DNA of 64,000 nucleotides from Crambe crambe (taxonomy: Eukaryota; Porifera; Demospongiae; Poecilosclerida; Crambeidae). Positions 47,345-58,653 of this stretch are shown here, in pieces. The DNA lies in NCBI GenBank assembly GCA_963924555.1, contig OZ004583.1:8322582-8386581 (forward strand), in the 5' to 3' direction. Under the pieces are notes generated by a model. The model was given only the letters and a program-made list of their open reading frames with translations, searched no databases and was not told the origin of the DNA. Every line of letters begins with the position of its first letter. The first letter of the stretch is position 1. Made by a program: the position numbers and the translations under genes.

Positions 47345-47829
47345 ATGAAATTCAGCTAAGAAGGGGATGTAGCTAACTATAGCTAGCTACTAAGGAAGCA
47401 TTCACAATAATAATTATGAGGAGGCTATTTCACCATAGAAGAAGGGGGCTATTAGACACCACAAAAAGGCAGAGAGGGACATTTTACACTAAGGGGGGAC
47501 ATTTCACACTAAAAGAAAGGGGGACATTCTACACTAAAAGGGGACATTTCACCCTAGTGTAGTTTGTCCTAGGGGGACATTTTACCCTAGGGTAGATTGT
47601 CCGGGGGACACTTTACACTAGAGTATAATGTCCAGGGGGACACTTAGTAGGGGGGACAATGTACACTATGACATCGGTTCAGACACCTTCGCGCACTAGA
47701 TGTAGTGAAATGATTGAAAACCTTGCGGCATATCCGGTGCATGTGGTGGCCTAGTTTTAACCCCTGTATTCTATGATACAGTTCCCATAACTACTGTCGC
47801 GCACCTGGTCTGTCCACCACGTGGACATA

Positions 47830-50822
47830 ATGGCTAGTGACTGTAGTGACTGTAGTGACTATGAAGAACCAAGTGAACCTCCTACCATTCAAGTTAGTGG
47901 TGGGCAGACTTTCCCTCCCAAAGTGTCTGGAATACTGGAGACGTTGTATCAAAGGGGAATGACTGGATGGGGGAAAAAACACAGTGCTGAGGTCAGATTT
48001 GCAATGACCAGTACTGGACTTAAACTGTCACAAATTAAGGTAAGAGTGTAGACCAGAAATAAAGTGAACTCACCTGTACTGTGGACTGTGCATCACTTTT
48101 CTAGTTGTGCTTTCTATATATATTATAATTTTAAAGAACTGGATAAGACGTAAAAACCGAAAGAGAAGAGCAGCTGAGGATGTTACAGATGTTGGCCCAT
48201 TACCCAAGAAGAAGCAGTTAACACAATGGCAACAATTTTTAAAAAGATATGCTGAGACCAGAGGTATGGTAGCTATTGCATATCCATACCAGCATTGACC
48301 TGTTCTATGCATTTATGTTTTCAGAGGGAAAAGTAGCACTATTAAAGGGTAATCCCTTTTTCAATAAAGAAGCAAGCAAGAAGTATGGGGAGTTAAATGA
48401 GGAGGAAAGATGTGTGACCTTCAATGTGCTGCTACCTCTACAATGACCAGAAAGGAGGTTGGGCAAAGGGTATCAAGAATATTTAAACATATCCAAACAG
48501 AGGTATGAAGATAATCTCCCCTAAGCTTTTCCCTGCTGCACATATGTTGGGAACTCAGAACAGTAGGGAACCCAGAACCTTTCCTTGCTACATGTAGTGG
48601 AGAACCCAGAACCTTTCCCCACTATATGTAGTAGGGAACCTAAAACCTTCCCCGCTACATGTAGTGGAGAACCCAGAACCTTTCCCCACTATATGTAGTA
48701 GGGAACCCAGAACCTTTCTCTGCTACATGTAGTGGAGAACCTAGAACCTTTCCCCACTACATGTATGACATTAGTAGGAACCCAGAACTTTACCCCCACT
48801 CTATGTAGTAGGAAACCCAAAACCTTTAACCTTTCCCCATTACATGTAGTAGGAACCACTACATGTGGTAGGCCCACTACAGGTAGTAGGGAACCCAAAG
48901 GCTTTCTTTGCTATATAACCCAGAACCTGCTATCACCTCATTGCAGTTTACTGAACTGGAGACCTTGGGGTACCAAGGTTTTGCTATTTCTTTTTGTGGA
49001 GAAAAGAGCCAGCTAGTTGGAACTTCTGTTGTGATATCGTCATTCACTCCTCCAATTTTGGAATATTTACATGCCATTATCATTGCTGGTAAATTGCTAG
49101 TATATAGTGTTAGTTGATTATTTATTATTAATTTTATCAAATATTTAGCCTCACCCCCTCCACTACCCACTGGAAAGCCATCTCTTCCTCCTTCAGGTAA
49201 TGCTCTTCTCCCTTCTAGCAAGACAGTCCTTCTAAAGTCAAATGAACCTATACACCCCAGCAAAGTTTCTCCTTCCATCATTAAATCTCCTTCACCAAAT
49301 GTGGTCCCTCCTGAGGCTCTTTCAAGCAAAACTCCCTCACTTCAAAAACACTCCAATAAGGTTACCAGCAAAATTCCTCCTTCCATCATCAAGTCTCCTT
49401 TGCCAAATTTAGTCCCTCCTGCCTCAGATAAGGTTCTTTCAAGCAAAGCTCCCTCACTTCAAAAAGACTCCAGTAAGGTTACCAGCAAAGTCCCTCCTTC
49501 CATCATCAAACCTCCTTTGCCAAATTTGGTCCCTCCTGCCTCAGATAAGGTTCTTTCAAGCAAAGTTCCCTCACTTCATAAAGGCTCCAGTAAGGTTCTT
49601 CCTCCCACCAGTAAAGTTCCTTCTTCTATCATCAAATCTCCTTCACCAAATGTGGTCCCTCCTGCCTCAGATAAGATTTTTTTCAAGCAAAGCTCCCTCA
49701 CTTCAAAAAGACTCCAGTAAGGTTCCTCCTCCCACCAGTAAAGTTCCTCCTTCTATCAAATCTCCTTTGCCAAATGTGGTCCCTCCTGCCTCAGATAAGG
49801 TTCTTTCAAGCAAAGCTCCCTCACTTCAAAAAGACTCCAGTAAGGTTCCTCCTCCCACCAGTGAAGTTCTTCCTTCTATCATCAAATCTTCACCAATTGT
49901 GGTCCCTCCTGCTTCCTACAAGGTTCCTTTGAACAAAGCTCCCAAATATTTCAGTAAGGTTCCTCCTCCCACCTCAGATAAGGTTCTTTCGAACAAACCT
50001 CCCAAAGATTCCAATAAGGCTCCCTCTTCGCTTAAAAAATCCAGTAAGGTTCCTCCTCCCACTATCAGTTCTTCAAATCCATCCTTAAATGCACAGTTTA
50101 GCCTCACAAATCAAGGTGTAAACCTTGGCTTGTTTGAGAGTGACAGAGACATCTTAAAGGGATCGGAATGGATCAATGATAATATTATCAATATTGCTCA
50201 GTTATTGATCAAAGATCTTCCAATTGTAAAGTCACAAGATATAGGTGGACTTCAAAATTCACAAAATGGACGTGAATTTAAGTTTAAACCTGTTCTGCCA
50301 AAGCAAAAGTGGGTCCAAATTCTACATGTTCAGTCTAATCACTGGATAACTGCATCTAATGTCGATGTATATGGTGACAGTGCTAAATCTGATATTGTAT
50401 ATATTTACGATAGCTTATTATCTTCAACTCTATCACTTCAAACAAAGAAGCAAATATGTTCTTTTGTCAAGCCAAAAAATGGACAACTACTGACATTTGA
50501 TATTGTCAATGTGGTCCAGCAGCAGAATATTAATGACTGTGGTGTTTTTGCACTAGCTTTTGCAGTCGAAATAGTTAACAAGCATGACCCTGCTAAGTTT
50601 TACTGGGGAGCCAATATGAGGGAGCATCTCCTGGACTGTTTAGATCAAGGACGAATCAGTAGGTTTCCTATCTCAAGGGAGAGACCACGTCTACCACTTG
50701 GAAGAAGAATTAGACATTCAATCCTTGAAGATATCCACTGTTTGTGTGGAATGCCGAATGATGAAGCTGAGCCCATGATTGTCATGGTGAAGGGGAGGGA
50801 TGTGTCCCTAGGTACTGATTAA
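47830..50822 (+). CDS. Ulp1-like (C48) protease of the KDZ element
   Basis: Exons: 47830-48039, 48137-48263, 48325-48502, 48947-49088 and 49149-50822. Exons 1-2 encode TGLKLSQIKNWIRRKNRKRR, which looks like the recognition helix of a homeodomain-like fold. The fifth exon has about six repeats of a roughly 40-residue Pro/Ser/Lys unit (PPSIIKSPLPNVVPPASDKV). The C-terminal domain (50100-50740) has EWINDNIINIAQ, His in QSNHWITA, Asp in YIYDSLL and Cys in NDCGVFALAF, the His-Asp-Cys set of SUMO-protease-like enzymes. Two breaks are seen: a one-base frame change in exon 3 near 48420, and one in a run of seven T near 49677. Both could be sequencing errors or real damage. Confidence 0.75.
48520..48920. 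repeat. Minisatellite in the protease-gene intron
   Basis: About 11 units of 30-36 bases contain GGGAACCCAGAACCTTTCCC and ACTACATGTAGTAG; the second word is itself a palindrome. The array fills most of the 444-base intron between 48503 and 48946. Confidence 0.8.
49300..49990 (+). repeat. Coding tandem repeat in the protease gene
   Basis: About six units of roughly 110-130 bases encode variants of SSKAPSLQKDSSKV and PPASDKVLSS. The longest stretch of near-identity includes GTCCCTCCTGCCTCAGATAA. The T-run frameshift (49677-49683) lies inside one unit. Confidence 0.8.
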
Positions 50823-51148
50823 GTACTTATGTTGAAACAAAGGAGGACTTGGACCCCCCTCTGTATCAGTCCCTGCATGTACAGCAAGCTAGGGAGCCAG
50901 GGGCGACGTACAGAGCTGGAAATGTCCTGTAACCAAGCCTTGGGACTCCATACTACGCATATCCATCGCAAAGACACTTCTCTAATCCTGGACCATCCTG
51001 AGAGTCCAACATAGCTAGCTACTGTGATCACTTTAGAGAGGCATATTAGCTATCCTACAATACTGAAGTGTAACTAGCTAATCCCAGCCCTGAGTTGATC
51101 ATAATGATATTGACATGGGGAACCAGTAGCTATTAGAAACAAAATACA
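50823..51148. other. Gap between the convergent KDZ genes
   Basis: 326 bases between the stop of the protease gene (+) and the stop of the transposase gene (-). No gene was seen; both 3' ends and polyadenylation signals should lie here. Confidence 0.5.
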
Positions 51149-54100
51149 CTAGCTATTCTGTGTCATTAATATCTGTGTCATCATCTTCAGAACTATAGCA
51201 CTTTCATCACATGAGAGGTGACTGCTTGCAGCTGAATTGAGTGCAAGTGTAGTTGGAATATCAACTAGCTTTCCAAATATTGCAGTAGCCCTGGAGTATT
51301 GTAGTGTGGCTTCCCACAACAAGTGCTGCAAAAGACATCTGGCTCCCTTAATGTATAGTTCACCAGTGGTTGGACTCAGTTCACTCAACTTTTCTTCAAT
51401 ATGCTTGATCCGAGTAAACCAGTAGCGCACAGTAGCATGCATGTCTTCTTTTAGGAGCAATAATTCTTCTTCACTTCTTTGGATGATCAGAAATGCCTGA
51501 ATGATCTCTTCCTTCTCCTTCCATGATATTTGATTTGAGCTTTCAGTCTTGATAAATGCATGACTATTCCAAAAGTCTGAATTGGGTACCAGGATATCAG
51601 ATAATGAGGCTTGGGGGTCCGTGGACTGAAGTTCGTGTCCAGCCAAATTATACTCTTCCAATAGTGTTTTACACCTTTTTGTCTCTTTAGTGATACCAAC
51701 TGAGAGCTTTTTGGCTATTTTTTGCCCATCTACAGCATAATCACCCATAAAAAACAACAACAAAAAACAACATCATATTACATCTATACCTGCATATTTT
51801 GCTTTCATCTGCAATAGATAATGTCACTTTATTACAGATGTCCATAAGCAAGTACGAACTTGAGTAATTTTTTCTGTTAGCAATGCCCTTTTAGTATCAT
51901 GGTATTCCTTATCGGTTGGCTGCCACCTACGAGCAATTTTGAATTTTCTTTCCATGTCTACCAATTGGCTATCTAAACTACAAAGATGACGAAAATAATT
52001 ATCAGTGTAATTTCTGAATAGTGGATATTTTGGGACCAAGTGTAGCTACTTGAACTTGAAAAGCTGATGGTCATCTAACCTGAAAAACTTCTCTCTGATA
52101 AATGATATGTCTTTCTTGCTATCAGCACTATACAATTGGCTCCTGCAATTTTGTAAATAATTAATGATGATTATTCTGAAAGTCACACACAAACCTTGCC
52201 ATATAATATGATTGGAGGACATGAAAGTAGCCATTTTTCCCCTCAGCACTAACTGAATGAAGAGATAACACTTGTATAACAGTGATAATAAAGTGTCATG
52301 AAAGCTTTACTGATTCGTTCTTTTGTGTTACTTGTCATTGCTACCTTTTGATCTTCTATCCAACCCTTCACCACAGTGTTATTGACTGGAACTATGATTG
52401 ATTATGCATACATGCAGTCAATGTACAGTTACAGTGTATTACCTGCCAATGCTTTACTAAGAGATTCAAAAGTCCCTTTGGCAATCAAGTTCATCTCCTT
52501 TGCTTTAATCCATCAATTTGAAAGTAGCATGGCTATGAGAAAATTTCTGGATTATGTTATTTCTAGTGAAGAATTAAGTTACATACGTAATTTTTTTTTT
52601 GATACAGATCCGTAATACACGAGAGCATGTGTTAGGATGTCTATGCGATGAGCAGGACGCATTTCTTTAGTCATTCTTGCATACCTTCTTAGGTATGACC
52701 ACATTCTTTCCATCACCTCTCCATCCGATAACCCAATACCATTACAACGAAGAGGACTATAGACGATCTATTATAACGAAATAAATAAGAACAATCAAGT
52801 GGTTAGGCATAGTCTTACCTGGCATGCTGCGTTATGACCATATGCATGAAAAGATGGCAAAGCAAATTTCATACGGTCTAAAATGAAATTGCCATTCCTG
52901 CTAGCCTTTAGATGCCGAACAAGATTACATGCTACATCATACATAATGAATAAAGAAATATCAGAAGGTGTTCGTTGTGATAATTCTTCTAGCAACCAAA
53001 CAGCATAGGATAGCCTATAGAATGATACTCTGCTTAAAGTAAATTACTCTGTAACATGTGAACTCACCTTTCTCCGTGTCTTAAGTTAATAAATAGATGA
53101 GGGAACTCGTGGCGACATGCACAACCAAATAATGCGGTTTCATCCAGGGCATGGTAGCGTCCAGATGACCTCAGCGAATCTCCAGCAAGGAAATTGTTAC
53201 ACAGCTGCACCTACAATAACACCATGAATGTTTGTTTATACAGTTGGTTGACTATTGTCCCATTTTAGAATACCTTCGTTGTCTTTCCACAAGCCTCAGA
53301 TGATAATACATGTTCATCCACGCTCACTTGATCACCAAAAAAAATATCCCCATGTAACGAGTCCCTATGACTCACTCCAGCAGCTTTCTTTCTTGGTAAG
53401 CCAAATAGTGCATCAATTGATAAAATACGACCACCAGATTCCTATAATTATATCGGTATTATTATACTCAATGGATAATCACTCTACATACCTTGGGGCA
53501 AGCAGGACACACATTTCCTCTATCAAGCTCTGGACAAAGGGACGTCAACTGACGTAACTCAACTTTCATCCACCTGAAATAGTACAGAAGACTCCATACA
53601 CTTTACATATCTATAGCCATGTTTACACGCGTGCCCAACCCGGGTTGAGATTCAATCCGGATTCCAATCCACCTAATTGATATGGGTTGGGCTACCTGGA
53701 TTGGAATTTGGGTTGGTACCATTCACACACAAACCAAATCCGGGTTAGAACCCCCGTGTAAACAGGGCTTATGTGTACCTGTATTCCTCAAATGAATCAA
53801 TTAAAGCCGAGTAAACATCTCTTTGCTGAAAACATAATATTGGATATCAGTGAGAGGTTGGTGAAAATGTAAATCTACCTTCATAACTAAATGATGACAT
53901 TTAAAGAGAAGTGCTTTGCTGAAGTCTCTAAGGGACACTTGGCACTCCAAAAGAAGTGCCTCAGCCCAGTCCATGAGCTCAAATGTAAAAGCTAATTGAG
54001 GTCGCTGTGGTGTAGAAGGCCACAATCGTGCTCGTATCATAGTCACAACCAATGGCTCACATGTACATGATGCAAACAAAATGCTGTACTCCTCACCTAA

Positions 54101-54790
54101 GCATATTAACAGCTTCACATAAGATTGTTGACGTGGCTCTAAGATGAAAATCTCACCATACTCAGAAATGCAACAGAGAGGGATGAAGTTAACGGAGGAA
54201 CACAAACATTTTTTCCTAATATCAATAGTTCTTTTCATTGTCACTGGCCTGTATACTCCATTCTAGAAGATTATATAAATTTACAATTTATGATATCATG
54301 AGATTAAATTAGATACCTCAGAGTCCCAAGCCTCTCCAGTATGAAAGAAGTTCATTGTATTATGTACTTCACCAAAACAATTATGACAAAAATATGACTT
54401 GGGGCCACACTGCAAACATCTGTAAGTTGCTTGCTGAGAGAAACATTTGGAGCAATACTGGTCATGCGGCATGCAATTGCTCTCAATAACTGTTCTCAGT
54501 AGATCCAAACGCATCCGACTCCAAGATGCTATGCTGGCTTTCTGTGTAATTTCATGCAAACTAGGCTCATTTGCAGGGGGTACGGGAGTAATGTCATTAA
54601 AGCTTCCTCCATCAAATCCTGATTCACTACCTACATTATCATTGTCCTCTTCCTCCATTGCCTTTTCTGTGTCATGCTGTGAAGCTAAAACACATCCTCT
54701 AGGGACTATGCGGTGAATTTGCTCACCGGAGGTAGATCTTTGAGAGAGTTTTAAAGATGGCAACTTGAACTTGACCCTTTTAGCTTCCAT
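51149..54790 (-). CDS. KDZ transposase
   Basis: Exons on the minus strand include 54317-54790, 53879-54262, 53779-53825, 53492-53573, 53274-53441, 53068-53210, 52819-53014 and 52606-52767, then less certain ones to 51149. The first exon ends in a Cys cluster (CSKCFSQQATYRCLQCGPKS, FCHNC). The second matches the CxC2-type region (ARLWPSTPQRPQLAFTFELM). The catalytic part has Asp in LSIDALFGLPRKK, Asp in MYDVACNLVRHL and Glu in DGEVMERMWSYL, with FALPSFHAYGHNAACQ and TKEMRPAHRIDILT typical of KDZ proteins. The C-terminal exon (51149 to about 51735) is a coiled-coil-like tail. A stop in the region 52440-52560 may interrupt one exon, so intactness is not proven. Confidence 0.75.
53616..53768. mobile_element. 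153-bp MITE in a KDZ intron
   Basis: GCCATGTTTACACGCGTG at the left and its imperfect inverse (CCCGTGTAAACAGGGC) at the right, with AACCCGGGTT and AATCCGGATT words inside both arms. It sits in the intron between the exons at 53492-53573 and 53779-53825. Confidence 0.75.
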
Positions 54791-55061
54791 GATCTTTTGG
54801 AGATGGGTGTGGCAAGCTGCTAAGGGTAGGCGGTACGCATCATAAGGGTTATAGAATCAAGGATACCGTAAAACCTACGCTACTACATAGTGACCTAAGG
54901 TTTCCCTATAATAATACTACATCTAGTGCACGAAGGTGTCTGAACCGGGTGCAATAGAACAGGTGGTCATTAAAATAACGTGTCCCAGTCTCTACATCAC
55001 GTGAAGCCTTATGAAACGTTATCAAGTGGTTTGTAATGTGGTTTAATGATGTACATGTGGT

Positions 55062-55937
55062 TTAATGATGTACATGTATGCCTAAGATGAGAATGGCTAC
55101 GAGAAAAGCAACTCTATAAGGAACTACATAACACAGTGCAGAATTCAATGCCATCATCTCTATTCTAGTAGTTGTTCTTTGGTCTCCTATGTCTTGTGTA
55201 GAAATGGGTCTTGAGGGAGTTTGAGTGGATACTGAGTATATCGGCTGATTCCCAGATTCACCGATGCACTGGATAGATCCCAGTCTAAATTCATTTGAAA
55301 ATATTAGTAACGAAGTACGCTCAGTCTTGTTCATACTATTTCGTCTTCTTGACAGAAGGATTGAACTGTATCGAAGTGCAGTCCCATTTGCATTGGTACT
55401 TGCTATTTGATATCCAGCTCTTTCAGCACCATTAAACTGAGCTATAGTCGTATCATCAACACGCCACTTGTGATACTTCCCTGTAGTATTGCAGATCACA
55501 ATCTCATATTCCAATTGCTCCAATCCTACAGCATAGCCTCCTAATCCACCCACAATACATTCAATAGTATTTCGTTGAAAAAATTCTTCCAGTAAAATTA
55601 ATATGGAGCTTCGCTGGGTTTCACTATTGTACCTATTTTTCTGTTGTAGAAGTATTGAAGCAGAGACTACTCTAGTTCCATTAGAGTTGGTGTGAGTGGT
55701 GATATCGCCAACATTAGAAAGGCCATTAAACCTGCTTAAAGTAGTCGAGTTATTAGCCCTCCAAATAATGCTATTGCCCGAACCTCTACAGTATAGAAAT
55801 CTGTTATCATTTGACGAACCTCTTGATCTCGATAATGAGGATTGAAGAGGGACTCCACTTTTGGTAAGGAGTATCAGAACTAGAATGCCAGAGAGGTTCA
55901 TTGCAGCGAGCGAGCGAGCGAGGCAGTGTCTATTCAC
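55062..55937 (-). CDS. Two-module secreted or membrane-anchored protein
   Basis: A single exon of 291 codons from ATG 55937, or 279 from the ATG at 55901, which is followed directly by a signal peptide (MNLSGILVLILLTKSGVP). Two repeated modules of about 85 residues follow. Each has an early Cys, a Trp about 10 residues on (SIIWRANNSTTLSRFNG; KWRVDDTTIAQFNG), an ITTHTNSNGT / IASTNANGT segment, SILL, and a late Cys (NTIECIVGG; GSIQCIGES). This Cys-Trp-Cys pattern is Ig-like, but the fold is not certain. The C-terminus is hydrophobic (VAFLVAILILGIHVHH), fitting a membrane or GPI anchor. There are many N-glycosylation sites. It lies between two transposons and is probably a host gene. Confidence 0.7.
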   Translation of the reverse strand: MNRHCLARSLAAMNLSGILVLILLTKSGVPLQSSLSRSRGSSNDNRFLYCRGSGNSIIWRANNSTTLSRFNGLSNVGDITTHTNSNGTRVVSASILLQQKNRYNSETQRSSILILLEEFFQRNTIECIVGGLGGYAVGLEQLEYEIVICNTTGKYHKWRVDDTTIAQFNGAERAGYQIASTNANGTALRYSSILLSRRRNSMNKTERTSLLIFSNEFRLGSIQCIGESGNQPIYSVSTQTPSRPISTQDIGDQRTTTRIEMMALNSALCYVVPYRVAFLVAILILGIHVHH

Positions 55938-55991
55938 TGGACTGGAATGCTGACTGGACTACTGGACTGACCTTTCACCCCCACAAGGCTT

Positions 55992-56005
55992 AATGCGCAT
56001 GCGCA
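55992..56005. promoter_or_regulatory. NRF1-like palindrome in the MULE end
   Basis: AATGCGCATGCGCA, a perfect TGCGCATGCGCA palindrome, is part of the terminal repeat and lies about 65 bases before the start codon at 56069. The right end carries the same word at 63832-63845. The promoter role is inference. Confidence 0.4.
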
Positions 56006-56528
56006 ATAATTACATCATTGAATCTGAGCGAGCACATTGTCGGTTTCGTACAGGTACCTTGATCTAAAATGAGTGGCTCTACTCTCGACTGCCCCATCCT
56101 TCTTAGTTCAGATGAAGAGGATGATGCTGTTAGCATTCGTGAATCTCCTTTAAAAGTCATTCGCTCTGACTGCTTTCGGTAAGTAGGCTAGCTACTTTTA
56201 GCTAGCTAAATATTTTTGGTGCTTCTTACTTGAGACTGTGAGCGGGGTTTGAACTTTAGTAAAGGCACAGATACATTATTCAGTTCATATTTCTAAGCTA
56301 GTAAACTGAAAAGCCTACATAAGATTTTCTGCAGCACTACTGAAATTTGTGCACAATTACAGAGCATTCATGGCTTCATAGCGCTACTCTCCAGTCTTAC
56401 TTGGTGCTTAGTGCTTAGTTTAAGGCCATTTCTAAGACTAAGTACTCTTTTCTCCACAGAAACATGATTGAAGTCCTGGATAGTTCTCCAGAGGTGTTGA
56501 GGACGGAATTTAATAGTAAGTGATAAAA

Positions 56529-56537
56529 CACCCCCCC

Positions 56538-56568
<31 letters not shown>

Positions 56569-56570
56569 AC
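56529..56570. repeat. C homopolymer followed by CA microsatellite
   Basis: About 25 C and then nine CA units in intron 2 of the MULE gene. Reverse frames through it (Gly runs) are not genes. Confidence 0.8.
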
Positions 56571-56825
56571 CAGTAGGCTACTCTACTGATCATCTTCATA
56601 CATGTATGAAACTTCATTTTCATAGGGTTTAATGATGGTAGTATAAAAAAGAAATTGAAATTCAGGTAAGTAAACAGCAGCTTACAGTCAATTTCACCAC
56701 CATGCAATCTAGAAACCAGGGGTCTTTGACCTTGCAGAGGTGCCATGAACCCTTTGTTCCTTGAAAGAAATGGGAGTATTTGTGGTCAAGGTGATGAAAT
56801 TGACTGTACAACCCATGATGATGTA

Positions 56826-57254
56826 CCGTACAGCGGGATAATTTCGGTGGGGATAAAAAATTCAGTAATTTTGGTAATCAGTCTATCTATCGAAAAATTT
56901 TCTATCGAAATTTTTTTCCAAATAAAGCCACCATTGAGACGTTCGTACATTCAACTACGGCACTATACAAACTAACCTTCTGGTCCACTTTCTTCTTAGC
57001 TAGCTAGATTCCATCAATTAAGAAGTCGCCATGATCGCAAAGAGGGCTATACCTGAAGAAATGAAGGCCAAAAAATATTATGCAAGCCAGTGAAGATGGA
57101 GATTCAGCAGCAGTGAAGCGAAGTCCGTAGATATTGTTGCACATGCGCTAAAATAACCATACCGTACCGAATAAAAGACAACCGTAATTCTTCATCTGTA
57201 TTGTCCTTTGATAATTAATGAAATATTTATCTCCGAAAAAAACCCGCTGTACAG
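56826..57254. mobile_element. 429-bp MITE in a MULE intron
   Basis: CCGTACAGCGGG at the left and its near inverse (CCCGCTGTACAG) at the right, flanked by TA (56824-56825 and 57255-57256), followed inside by TTTCGG on both sides. It fills most of the 624-base intron before exon 4. Confidence 0.7.
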
Positions 57255-58653
57255 TATCATATCAGCTATTATAATATACCTTGTTGTAGTGATGCTGATG
57301 ATGAATTGGATACAGAACCAGTATATGAAACTCCTACACCCAAGTACACTGCTGAAAGAATCCTAAGAATTTTGTTAGATCCTAACATTCCTCCCTCCAA
57401 GATCTGTACAACTAGACCAACTAATGTGGTCAGAAGTGCTACATATATTGTAAATATTAGCAAGTTATCACATCCGAATGATGTCAAAAATGACAACTTT
57501 GGTACTTGGAATCATTCTGGGTCTCATCCCCAGACATTTCGAGTGTAGAAGAGGATGGCTATGTAAGGATCGAGAAATGTTCTTCTGGTGCATCAGGTGA
57601 AGATGTGGTTTATCTTCGGAGACTCCATAGTGTGCATCCTTCCAACAGTGATTTCAAGCGATTGATTGCATTTATCTCTGGTAAGTACATAAGGAATTAA
57701 CTGTAATTGAATCTATCCTTCTGTGGTATATGTATTTTAGATTCGTCTAATAACCCACACCACTTGTGTCTAATTACATATCACTTGCCCCCGTCCTTCA
57801 TTCCGACCATTAAGAGCCATGGGAATTCCAATAACAATCACCCGTTCCATCCTACTTGGGCCAGTACAAAGCTTGGAATAAAAAAAGAATGTACCACTAA
57901 AGGTCCCAAATGTATAGCTGCTTCCATGTCAGCTAAAGTAGGTGGAATTTTGAAAGCTTCTGCTCCTGGCCAACTCCCTCGAGATGAGAAGCAGGTTACT
58001 AATTTGTGACAGGATTTGGAAAAAAGGGGAATATCGCGCAAAAATTTAAAATTGAGTTATTTACATAGCGTGGTAGTTCATACCTCGGGGAGTAGATTGG
58101 TACTAGGCCCGAAGCCAAATTCTAAACGATCACTAAGTTACATGCGCGCTGAAATTCTTTGCCTCAGGAGGAAGTTAAATCATTGATTACTTCATTTCCT
58201 CTTCTTTAGTCTTGGTCCGTAATCTTTCACGTAGTTCCGCGTTATGGATTACATCATTGATTTAAATGTAACCGCGTGGTAGCAAGAAAGGAAGGAGAAG
58301 GAAGCTTTCTTTTGTATGTGTTTAGTCATTCATGTAACCCTACCTCTAGCAACTGACTAAGTCTGGAAATGAACTACGTAATTTTTTAAAGGGCAGTATT
58401 GAAGTTTAACTGTTCATGAAGCTTACCAAGTAACTGCTATTTTGCTTGTCTCTAGCGCTTCTATAACCTTAAAAATAGGCTATTCTGAAGCAGAGAGGAT
58501 GAAGCACTACAATTAGGTGAGTTACTTTGTTAAGCTGAAGCTGTAAGATACCTTGTATGTTATGCTTTTTAGCTTGTAACCTTGTAATCTACCATGAGAA
58601 AGGATCAAGAACACATGGGGTAAGAACTTTATTGTAAAGTTAGGTACCTCACT

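Larger units (their letters stand above)
43239..47673 (+). mobile_element. Ginger1 DNA transposon, 4.4 kb
   Basis: It begins TGTCGGAGGG and ends with the inverse of TGTCATAGTG, so TGT...ACA. It is flanked by CCGG (43235-43238) and TCGG (47674-47677), a 4-base duplication with one difference. Both ends carry clusters of GGGACATT / CCCTAG words (43250-43360 and 47455-47665). The 4-base duplication, TGT ends and a spliced Gypsy-type integrase with no reverse transcriptase are the known marks of Ginger1. Confidence 0.85.
43232..54951. mobile_element. KDZ-type (Kyakuja-Dileera-Zisupton) transposon, 11.7 kb
   Basis: The ends are CACCCGGTTCAGACACCTTC and inverse, about 34 bases. The right copy is 54917-54951. 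The left copy is split: 43232-43238, then the Ginger1 insertion, then 47678-47705. The 7-base flank CAATAGA occurs on both sides (43225-43231 and 54952-54958). It contains an Ulp1-like protease gene (+) and a KDZ transposase gene (-). KDZ elements are known to make 8-base duplications; 7 exact bases are seen here. Confidence 0.8.
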
